From: Cyanoderma ruficeps
Taxonomy: Eukaryota > Chordata > Aves > Passeriformes > Timaliidae
DNA: 64,000 bases
Direction: 5' to 3'
Assembly (NCBI GenBank): GCA_008694505.1
Contig: VZDJ01004378.1
Coordinates: forward strand, 23,023,298 to 23,087,297
A program made the translations under genes and the position numbers. Below, one piece after another: positions 1 through 9,351 of the stretch (the stretch's first letter is position 1; every line of letters begins with the position of its first letter). The notes beneath the pieces are model-generated. The model had not been told where the DNA came from. It was given only the letters and a program-made list of their open reading frames with translations, and made no database searches.

Positions 1-848
1 CCCTCAATGTTTTTACAAATGATACCAAGCTGAGTACAACAACTGATCTGCAAAAAGACCATATGTTGGGATCTAGAGAGGCTGAATTGATGGGCCAAGG
101 CCAATTGTTTGAGGTTCATCAGGGCCAGGTGCTGGATCCGGCATTTACAACAACTGCAGGCAGCTCTGCAGGCTGGGGGCAGAGTGGCTGGAAAACAGCC
201 AAGGTGAGAAGGACCTGGGGATGTTGGTTGACAGCATGAGCCAGCAGTGTGCCCAGGTGGCCAAGAAGGCCAGCGGCATCCTGGCCTGGATCAGCAATGG
301 TGTGGCCAGCAGGACCAGGGAGGGATTTTCCCCTGTACTTGGAAATGGTGAGGCCACAGCTCAAGTTGTGTGTCGAGTTCTGGGCTTCTTTGGAGGAGAA
401 ATTGAGGTTGCTGGAGTGTGTCCAGACAAGGACAATGAAGCTGGACCTAGAATGGAAGTATCATGAGGTACTGCTGTGGGAACTGGGGTTGTTTAGCCTG
501 GGAAAAAGAAGGAAGACCTTATCGCTCTCTTCAACTACCTGGAATCAGGTCTTAACCAGGTGGGTCCTGGCCTCTTCTTCCAAGTAACAAGTGATAGGAT
601 GAGAGGAAGTGGCTTCACATTCCACAAGGGGAGGTTTAGATTGACATTAGGGAAAATTTCTTCATGGAAGTGGTTGTCAAGCACTAGAACAGTGATGGGG
701 AATTGATGGAGACACCAGCCTTGCATGTATTTAGAAGACATGTACGTGTGGTGTTTAGGTTCAGTAGTGAACTTGTCAGTACTGGGTAAAGAGTTACATT
801 TGATATTCTTAAAGGTCTTTCCTAAACTAAATATTTCTGATCCTATAA
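1..848 (+). mobile_element. CR1 LINE fragment, decayed 3' end
   Basis: The plus strand encodes the C-terminal part of a CR1-type ORF2, including [18 protein letters not shown] near 236-290 and the block ELGLFSLGKRRKT near 479-518. The reading frame shifts once near 340. The 3' end survives as a decayed tail (about 805-848) with the usual 'cttaaaggtctttcc' block, but the terminal octamer repeats have eroded. The element enters from the left of the window, so its 5' limit is unknown. It is much more diverged than the CR1 copies at 6.3 and 53.7 kb, so it is probably older. Confidence 0.88.
221..740 (+). pseudogene. CR1 reverse-transcriptase C-terminus, broken
   Basis: This is the remnant of the region downstream of the reverse-transcriptase catalytic core in a CR1 ORF2. 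It is split between two frames: one carries the segment after the MSQQ block to about 340, and another carries [12 protein letters not shown] onward. Stops follow in the expected ESPSL-like C-terminal region. The catalytic palm motifs lie outside the window or are absent, so it cannot encode an active enzyme. Confidence 0.75.
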
Positions 849-3724
849 TTATGTGAAATCTCTACAGCTTTTTTTTGTTATTTTACTAATTTGCTAATGT
901 TAAGTTTTCCCTATATTTTTCACTTATTACTGTTCTCAATTGACTTTTTTTGTTTTCTTCTCACTGTATTGTTATTCTCATAGATATAATAATTCTTCTT
1001 TAAAATCTCTTCTTGCTATTTCATTTTTCTAGCAGAGCCACAATAGAATTAATACCTGAGGGATATTTGAAATTATATTAAAAATTGCAATATTACACAG
1101 TCCACTTACCAAAACAAAAAAGGTCAGTGCTGTTTAATTTCCTTTATATTTTCTAGTATTTTCTTTCTTTTGCTTTATTTTTGGACCATAAATCTTGGAC
1201 AGCTGCACAGAATGAACAATGCAAAGAACATTTGATATTTGTCACAGCAGGACCTAGGCCTATTTAGGATTATGAACGTATGTCTTAATAGTGAGATGTT
1301 CAGTGGAAAAACTTATTTTGTGTGGTATAATTTTCCATATGTCCTGCACAAAGCTGAATGACTTGGCAATCTGAACATAAGGCTTGTTAGGAAGTACAGA
1401 AATATCTGTACTTTCACATTTACCTTAATATACCCCTGATAAGAGTAAAAAAATTCTTGTTATTCATGAGGCATAATTTGGCCCCCAAAAGACTGTAATG
1501 GCTACCTCACTTTTTGTGTTATATTTGCATACATTTAAGGCAGGTTAAAAATCATAATGGGAAAAATTATGTAGCCATATATTTTGCTGAAAAAATTCTA
1601 TCTGCTGTCACTATGCCCAGAATATTTGTGATATGGGCTCAGATATATCAAGAGAAAATAAGTTTTATTGAATTAATTAATCTTGCCACTCATGACAATA
1701 ATGAAAAGATGAAAAAAACCCCAAACTTTTGTCTTCTAATCCTCTGTCTATGTCAGTGGTAGACTTCAATATAATAGCAATCCTTGCAGCACCGGTAATC
1801 CCTAGAGGATCTTTCCACAGCTTCTTGCATAGACAAATTATTTTTATTAATGAAATAATTGATTTCTAGGTTATAATTACCATGTGCCTAGTTCTGCAAG
1901 AATTCATTTGAAATATATGAGCTTCAGACTGCTTGTGAGAGAGTCAGACAGCTCTTTCAAGTGAATAAGTAACCTGACTTACCTGAAAAATACATCAGGA
2001 CAGACATTAACAAAATAAATAATAGAGACAACCACAATTTGTGTTATGTGTACTGCATGGGAGAAGCCACTGAAGCAAGGTCAATAGCATGAGTATTGTT
2101 TTGGGTGTTCACCAAAATGTCACTTTACATACCTCTCTATCTGTCACTCACTCTGTCTGTCATTTATGCGAATTCATAATTCAAATTCCATCATTAAATT
2201 TAAACACTATTTAAATTACTATATCTAAAACTAATCTTTATTATAGGTACATCAGGCATAAGAACAGATCAAATGAAGGGATTCACTATATAAAATTTTC
2301 AGGGCACAATTAATCAGATGAGATTTAGCTGTCAATTTTCAGAGATGATAACCAGACAACTCAAAGTGACTTTATCTTCATTGACCATGGAGACAGTCTT
2401 GAGTATTTGACCACAGAAAAGCACTGAAATTTATCTAGCTTGTTGTGGGTTTCTCACATGAACATTGAAATATCTGAAATTATCCTCTTAGATCTTTTTT
2501 AGTCTATGCAGATGTTGTCATTTTACTCAAATGAATCTAGTGTGCAAAGAATCTCATTCTAGATGCCTACATTTAATCAAATCTCACCTTAAACAAAAAT
2601 GTAGATATGTAAAACTAGGTGAGATAAATCCCACCAGGGGGTCACATCATTTTCCAACCATATAGAAAATTATGTGAGGACATGGAGTAGTCAGTATCCC
2701 TATATCTGAAAGATGCGTAAGAAATATTTCTTCATTTCAATGACCAGCAGTCATGCTCTGGGAAGAAACAGACATCCAGTTAACATAAAAATCCTGTCAA
2801 AACTTTTCAAATTACCTGAGAATTTTATTTGGTCTTTAAGTAATAAGCATTTAATTATTTCACTAAAATTCTCTGCTAAAGATATGTTTCCATACGTTGC
2901 AAGGAGTAAAAGTCTGGATAACAGGTCATCTTTCTCCTGATTAAAACAAAAATGTTTTCTTAGGACTGAAATGAAAAGAAGGTGAGATCATTTGATAAAT
3001 CCTTTTCAACTAAATTATGCTGTTGAAAAGTTTTATATACTAATTTAGCAGCTTTTAACAGTAGAAGCAGATATCATTTACAGGAAGCTAGAACACAGAT
3101 TAACTAAGACTTTTAAAATGCTCTTTATTTCAGTGATAGTCATTACCAAGTTGAAAGCAATGGGAGATCACTTATGGACAGATTTTTCTTTCTTATACTG
3201 AAAATGAGTCTGACCCAAAAAACCTCTGCAAGCTATCTTAAAACCTGCTCAATTTTGAAGTGGCTGATAATTTTAATCAGAGAATATTATTTATTCAAAC
3301 TCACAATGTTTTTGTTGTTACTTTGGTTTTTGTTGGAACATGTCTTTTTCAGTGAATGTTCGTGTAAAATAGGAGATTTTTTATTAACGTAACCAGTGTA
3401 ATTTGTTTTCTAAATGACAAATTCACTTTTGTTCTTTAACCAAAGGGATATATAGTACTTCAACTGGCCTACCACAAGCATGAATGGCCAAATCATTTAT
3501 CTGCTTGCTTGCACTCTTATTTTATGTTTCCCATTGAAAATTCATGCATTTTTACTGATTATATCAGCGACAGTGATTTTATTACCAGATGGTTAAAGCA
3601 TTCACAGTAGGCGTTTTGAGTTCCACCTCAAATTTATTGTAGACAAGGATGAACCTAGTTGCAAGGTTGAAACTAATAGCTGAGTAAATAGAGTACTCAT
3701 CTTCAAAGTAAAATGAATTTCTGT

Positions 3725-3745
3725 GTCACTGACAGTGTCAGTGAC
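3725..3745. repeat. Perfect short palindrome
   Basis: GTCACTGACA (3725-3734) and TGTCAGTGAC (3736-3745) are exact reverse complements around a single central G. Its function is unknown. It could be a dimeric protein-binding site or chance. Confidence 0.7.
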
Positions 3746-5258
3746 TGACTAATGTCTGTTTTCATGTAAAGGTAATTTTTTTTTCAATACCAGCAAGTAT
3801 TGTGAGGAAGGAAGACCATTTACCCACTTGGGTGGCAGTTTTAGTGTTTTGGTTTGGAATGAATTCTGCACAAAACCACAGGAGATTTAATTCAGGCAAG
3901 CAAGAGTGCTTGACTATGTTCCTCCTAATTATGCGAATTCCTAGAAAATTAAGTACTCTTACAATTTTACTGGTTTTTATTTCACTTTCTGAGCCTTTCA
4001 GTATCATCACTTGGAAATACGGGGAGGATGTTCCCACGAGAAAGATCAGAATTTTCTCATAGGGATCCAAAACCCTTGCAGCAAAGAAGATTTCTGCATT
4101 GAAATTAACTCATGGAAAATTGCATGGTTTTGCAAGTTTCGAACAGAAACATGAATACCTTACAGGAAAAGAAAATTCCAATTACCCAAAAAAGCTCTGG
4201 AGCATGTCCATTTGCACCTCACTTCATTTACATGTTTCAACAGAAAAATTAGCAAACAGTTACTGCACAGAGAGAACAGGTCTGTTCTCACAGAAATACG
4301 ATAAAGAAACCATTAGCACTAACAACAACTATAACGACTGAAACTTTCATAATTTTCAGACTTGGATATGCAGCATCACATTGTTTGTATGCAACAATGG
4401 CCCAGCCCCAGTCTTATGGATGTAAATGCAAAATTACATTTTTCTGAGACAAAATTTTCCTGGATGGAAAGGAAACAAGTAAACACTGCTGGCCTTTGAT
4501 AACCAGCCTGAAGGAGTCAAGACCCTTGTGCTAGTGCCAGTGACCAAAATGTATCGTTTGAGAAATGCAACTTTCCTTCATATGTAGCAAGCAGATAAGC
4601 TTGTCCACATTTTTAATTTGTCATATTACCATCACTGTGCCTTTATATCTCTAGATATACCTTCATAATCCTGTGAAAATAGTTAAGGTGCAATGCATGT
4701 CCTCTCCTGAATTGAAGAGCAGCAGTGTGCCTTTGTCTTTATACAGCTAGTGTAAGGTACTGGGAAAACCATTATGTCTTTTCCCCCTCTTCCTAGAGTG
4801 TAATATCCATGAAACAAACAAACAGAACTTATCTTTTACTACAAAGCTCTTAAATATTTTGCCAGTATAATTATGCTGGCATTATAGTCAACCATATTGA
4901 TTCCAATGATTTGAGAAGCACAAGTTACACTAGCCAAAGCATAAAATGTTTTGATAATTATATCTGTTTCATAGTTTTCCCAGGATAAAAGGCTTATAAA
5001 GATGCATTCTCTTTCTTATGCTGATCTAACAGAAGGAGCTTCTAGGTTCCTCTACATAACTCACAGTAAGGGAAAACAGCCTCTTTTCAAAGGAAAAAGG
5101 TAATGTTTCAAAGCAGGCACTATTCCTTTCAGTGAATTAGATTTTAGTGTCAATAGTATAATACAATATGCATCTTAATGAGCCAGCTTTAGATCAGGTA
5201 GGATATTTCCTTAGAAAGACACCAGTGTACTGTTCAGAAATTATCACTATTCCATCAG

Positions 5259-5313
5259 GGAAGGAAGGAAACAAGAAAGGGAAGGAGAGAGGATTGGAGA
5301 AAAAGAGGGAGGG
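5259..5313 (+). repeat. Purine-rich low-complexity tract
   Basis: Nearly uninterrupted G/A sequence built from GGAA and GAGA units. It is low-complexity sequence with no coding meaning. Confidence 0.65.
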
Positions 5314-6378
5314 CTTGTCACAAACACAATATTTTTATTTGTAATAAGACAAATATTTTTCATTTATCTCAGAGAACCCAAGATACTCCAGACTATTTTT
5401 GAAGGAAAAAAAAGGTTCTCTCCTTCTTTTGTTTTACAAGGAAAAAAAATCCCACAGAGGATATTTTTAGTTCATCTTAACCTTTAGAGATGCTTATACT
5501 TTCTTAGTGACCCCACTTAACCAGCTTTCTAACTCATGTCTCCTGCTGATACCTCCTGCAAAAAGCAGTTGGTGGGTTCATTTGCAGAGTAATAAATGCT
5601 GTCTCTCAGCCTGCAAGAAACTGATTGAAAGAGATTACCTCCCAACAGTGCTTGTTAGCTAAGATTGACATATCAATATGCGACACACTTATTTTCAACC
5701 CTGTCCACCCTCAATTTCAGACAGAAAGGCATTTTAAAGGCACTGAAAATAACTAATATAAATTCTTTCTGTAAAGATTGCTATGGGTTTTCATGTGTCT
5801 CAGCATTATAATTTCCCCCTCATTTATCTCAATTTTTTTTGCTAGAAGTCAGCATGTAGTGGAGAAGCAGGTCCTATTATTCCCAAGCTTGCTCCATTTT
5901 AAAAGATATTTTAACTCCCCTTTTAAAAAGAGCAAAGCTAGGGCTTATTGTTATCAGTTTTCTTTCAATGCACCAAGTTCAGAATCCATCCAAGTACTGA
6001 TCAGTAAACAAAGGAAATACATAAGATGGGATGATTACCCAAACTCACTTTAGCATTTCTTGACAGATGACACAGATAAAAAAGCCAAATAGAACAAAGG
6101 CACGGGAAATGACTCAGTCCAAAGTCTATGTAATATGATGACCATATTTTATTTGGGAAATTTACTTAATACTTTCACTGACATAGCCTTACAATGAATG
6201 GTTATCTTTCAAAAAGCTCAGTTTGTTTGCTAGCTGGCAACTATGCAGCATATTTTGGAAGTAGCATTAGTGATCTTGGTGACAGCTCTGTATTATCACA
6301 GAATCACAGAATCACAGAATGTGTGGGTTGGAAGAGACCTTCAAGATCATCAAGTCCAACCCAGCCCTAACACCTCAA

Positions 6379-7300
6379 CTAGATCATGTCATTTAGTGCC
6401 ACATCCAGTCTCTTTTTAAACACATCCAGGGATGGTGACTCCAACACCTCCTCAGGCAGACTATTCCAGTATTTAATCACTCTTTCAGTGAAAAACTTCT
6501 TCCTAACATTCAACCTATATTTCCCTTGATGCAGCTTAAGACTGTGTCCTCTCTCTGCCTGGAGAAAGAGACCAACTCCCACCTGACTGCAACCACCCTT
6601 CAGGAAGTCATAGAAAGTGATAAGGTCACCTCTGAGTCTCCTTTTCTCCAGGCTAAACAACCCCAGCTCCCTTAGCCATTCCTCACAGGGTTTGTGTTCC
6701 AAGCCCCTCACCAGCTTTGTTGCCCTGCTCTGGACACGTTCAAGCATCTCAACGTCCTTCCTAAACCGAGGGGCCAGAGCTGGACACAGCACTCAGGGTG
6801 TGGCCTCACCAGTGACAGGTACAGGGGAGGAATGACCTCCCTGATCCTGCTGGCCACACCATTCCTGATCCAGGCCAGGATGCCACTGGCCCTCTTGGCC
6901 ACCTGGGCATTGCTGGCTCATGTTCAGCTGCTGTCACCAGAACCCCCAGGTCCCTTTCTGCCTGGGCACTGTCCAGCCACACCGTCCCCAGCCTATAACA
7001 CTGCAGGGGGTTATTGTGGCCAAAGTGCAGGACTTGACACTTGGACTCATTAAATTTCATCTTGTTAGACTCTGCCCATCCATCTAACCATTTCAGGTCT
7101 CTCTGCAGAGTCATCCTATCTTCCAAGCGGTCGACACACGCTCCTAGCTTAGTGTCGTCTCCAAATTTACTAATGAAAGATTCAATAGCCTCACCCATGT
7201 CATCAATGAAAATATTGAACAGAGCTGGCCCCAGCACAGACCCCTGAGGGACATCCCTGGTCACTGGCCACCAGCTGGATACAGCACCATTCCCTACCAC
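6379..7300 (-). pseudogene. CR1 ORF2 reverse-transcriptase remnant
   Basis: The upstream part (7300-6806) carries [19 protein letters not shown], a core palm block of LINE reverse transcriptases, then KFGDDTK where the catalytic motif is normally FADD; the FGDD codons are at 7154-7165. The frame then shifts, and the C-terminal 137 codons (6792-6379) run open to the end of the ORF, including [23 protein letters not shown] and [16 protein letters not shown]. The frameshift, the glycine substitution and loss of the upstream domains make it non-functional. Confidence 0.88.
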
Positions 7301-7402
7301 TCTCTGGGCCTGGCCATCCAGCCAGTTCCTAATCCAGCAAGGAGCTGCCTCTTGTCCAAGCCCCGGGCTGCCAGCTTATCCAGGAGTATGCTGTGGGAGC
7401 AT

Positions 7403-7476
7403 ACAAGACCTTTGAAGAAGAAGCTGCTGGTCCTACTGATGCTTTGTTTTATCTAATGGTACAGTGCATGGCAAAG
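7403..7476 (+). repeat. Inserted 74-bp copy, duplicate of 7990-8063
   Basis: All 74 bases are identical to 7990-8063, in the same orientation 587 bp away. In the related CR1 at 53.7 kb the host sequence reads gggagacagtgtc. Here it reads gggag, then cat, then the 74-bp copy, then tgtc. The copy begins with ACA and ends with AG, both present at the CR1 break point. This suggests a templated insertion using microhomology. The 7990 copy lies in non-CR1 DNA and is probably the donor. Confidence 0.9.
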
Positions 7477-7502
7477 TGTCAAAAGCCTTGCTGAAGTCCA
7501 AA

Positions 7503-7540
7503 CTTTTTATATTATATAAACTTATTTATTATATAAACTA
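7503..7540 (+). repeat. AT-rich insertion with a 17-bp direct repeat inside CR1
   Basis: Between CR1 blocks 'gaagtccaaa' and 'catccccacagcc' lies AT-rich sequence absent from the 53.7-kb CR1. It contains ATTATATAAACT at 7511-7522 and again at 7528-7539, a period of 17 bp. Confidence 0.65.
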
Positions 7541-7989
7541 CCATCCCCACAGCCAGAAAGAAGTCTGCACTTTCAGTTGAAATTTATTGACAATTTCAGC
7601 TTAAAGACTAATGCTGAGAAGGCTCCACTTCTGTGACACCTTTCTTCTAAGTGTGCTCTTTGTTCATTACCAATTCCGTATCCTGAAAACCCATTAACTA
7701 CCAGCACTAAGGGGAAAAAAGTGCCTTGAGTGCCTTGTAAAATGTTACAGGTGTAGTCATGTGAACCAGAGTTAACATTGAAAACAGCCAGAATACATGT
7801 GCAGGAGGACCTGGGGAATTCCCACTTCACTCATCTTGTACTTATGTACAAATGGTAAGATCCAAACTTCTCACTCAGTTGCCACCTAATTTGAGACAAA
7901 CTCCAGATACTCCTGCTTTTTTTTCCCCTTCTATTTTGAAAGCCAGCCAGCCCAGAATGCTGTCACTTTCAAAAGAATTATTAGTTTCC

Positions 7990-8063
7990 ACAAGACCTTT
8001 GAAGAAGAAGCTGCTGGTCCTACTGATGCTTTGTTTTATCTAATGGTACAGTGCATGGCAAAG
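7990..8063 (+). repeat. 74-bp direct repeat, probable donor copy
   Basis: Exact match to 7403-7476. The flanks here (tagtttcc on the left, gtttaccc on the right) are not CR1, so this is probably the original location. Confidence 0.9.
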
Positions 8064-8502
8064 GTTTACCCTAGACTACAGAAGCGCAAGCCTCTGTTTC
8101 CCAGGAGGTCTCCCACAGCTCTCTCTGAGTGTTCAGGGCAGAAAGCAGAGGAAAGAGTCCTGTGCTGGAATTATTCCTTTCTTAGAAACTGGAGATCTGG
8201 TAGGTCTTTCTCTGGAACATTCACCTACTTCACTATGAGACTTGGTTCCTGTTCAGGGAAATGTTTATGTGACTTTTTCCAACCACTATTTAGTGGAAAA
8301 TGCACAGTCCCTGAATCATGCCTGGAAAGCTGTCCAATAGCTGGAAGGCCAATTCCCAACCACTCATGTATGAACTCTTGCTGCTTTTTTGTCCTTTCTC
8401 TCTCGTCTAGTACAGTATAGATTTTTGACACACAGTGAAAGAGATTCAGTGAGAAGGGAAGTGGGCTCCTTTTATCCACAATCTAGTGGCCACATGAGTC
8501 CC

Positions 8503-8532
8503 CCAGAGGGTGGCAGTTTGAGCACCCTCTGG
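8503..8532. promoter_or_regulatory. Inverted CTCF-like pair (tentative)
   Basis: CCAGAGGGT at 8503-8511 and ACCCTCTGG at 8524-8532 are perfect inverted arms separated by 12 bp. Extended, they read CCAGAGGGTGGCAG on plus and TGCCAGAGGGTGC on minus, both loosely like a CTCF core but with mismatches. This is a sequence resemblance only; binding is not shown. Confidence 0.25.
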
Positions 8533-8769
8533 CAGAAAAGGCATTGAGCTCAAAGATGTCAGACAGTAAAAGACAATCTAGTAACCAAAAAAGCTGCATT
8601 AAAGAAGATACCAGACCTTCCCTTTGTAACTATGTTTAGGAAAGGGGATTAATTAAAAAACCCATTTGCTTCAGTTCAGGTGACCATTATGAGAACTTGA
8701 ATTTTGATTATGGAATGGAAGAAGATGGAGAGATCACCACAACACAGTACACAGACACCCCTATCCCAT

Positions 8770-9317
8770 ATGGGGTCTACCTAAGGTGGAGTTAACTTTC
8801 CCCCCAGCACTGTGGCATTCCCTCACAGTGCTGTGCTGTGTTTGGATTCTACAAAGGTGTTGATAACACACCAGTGTTTGGCTGCTGCTGAGCAGTGCTG
8901 ACACACCACCAAGGCTGTCTCTTCAACATGTCCCCTTTCCAAAGGCCAGCAGGCTGGAATTGGACAAGAACCTGGGAGGGGAGAGAGACAGAACAGAGAC
9001 TGACCAAAGGGATATTCCATACCATATGGCATCTGCTCAGCAATAAAACTAGGAGAAAGAAGGAGGAGGGAGCATTCATTATTTATGACACTAATCTTCC
9101 AGACCAGCTGCTTTGTATACTGAAGCAGTACTTCCCAGTAAGAGGCTGGGCATTGCCTGCAGATAGGATAAATCTTCTATTTTCCTTTGCTTCTGTGTGT
9201 AACTTTTGCTTTTGTGTTATTAAACTGCCTTTATCTTGTCCCATGAGGGTTTTTGCCATCTTATTTTTTCCCCTCCCTTCCGTGGGCACCTGGCATCCAA
9301 CCAAAATCAACCCACCT
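8770..9317 (+). mobile_element. Endogenous-retrovirus LTR, avian type, incomplete
   Basis: The sequence follows the layout of a common songbird LTR: a ggtggagttaac start region, a ttgataacac block (about 8860-8870), the U3 promoter-like block accaaagggatattccatac (about 9003-9022) followed by caataaaact, then ttattaaactgcctttatct near the polyadenylation region, and a 3' end ggcacctggcatcc...caaccc. It reads on plus. There is no clean TG...CA pair with target duplication, so both ends are approximate. No retroviral coding sequence adjoins it. The family name (TguLTR5-like) is from memory. Confidence 0.75.
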
Positions 9318-9323
9318 TCCCCC

Positions 9324-9351
9324 AAAACAAACAAACAAACAAACAAACAAC
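9324..9351 (+). repeat. (AAAC)n microsatellite
   Basis: Five to six AAAC units lie just past the LTR 3' end. Confidence 0.85.

Larger units (their letters stand above)
849..6295. other. AT-rich unique DNA, no gene seen
   Basis: About 5.4 kb without a recognisable gene or young repeat. ORFs here (for example 3174-3392 and 3802-4062) have no family motif, biased codon use or splice context. Small features are a perfect 21-nt palindrome at 3725-3745 and a purine-rich tract at about 5259-5313. Highly diverged old repeats cannot be excluded without a library search. Confidence 0.6.
6296..7556 (-). mobile_element. CR1 LINE, 5'-truncated, interrupted by a 74-bp insertion
   Basis: The element reads on the minus strand. 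Its 3' terminus is at 6296-6321, where three TCACAGAA units on the plus strand are the complement of the CR1 3' octamer repeat. The ORF2 C-terminus and reverse-transcriptase palm follow up to about 7300. Near 7400 the element is broken by foreign sequence (7403-7476), after which CR1 resumes (tgtcaaaagccttgctgaagtcc). It then carries a short AT-rich insertion at about 7503-7540 and ends near 7556. It is close in sequence to the CR1 copy at 53.7 kb, which shows the uninterrupted arrangement. Confidence 0.93.
7557..8769. other. Unique DNA with donor of the 74-bp duplication
   Basis: No gene recognised. Open frames of 63 to 129 codons overlap one another on both strands and match no family I know. 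The stretch holds the second copy of the 74-bp repeat (7990-8063) and an inverted GC-rich pair at 8503-8532. Confidence 0.55.

Noticed and set aside
6617..7053. Plus-strand ORFs of 72 and 119 codons
   Set aside because: They are antisense shadows of the CR1 reverse-transcriptase region. The same shadows recur at 54035-54435 over the other CR1 copy.
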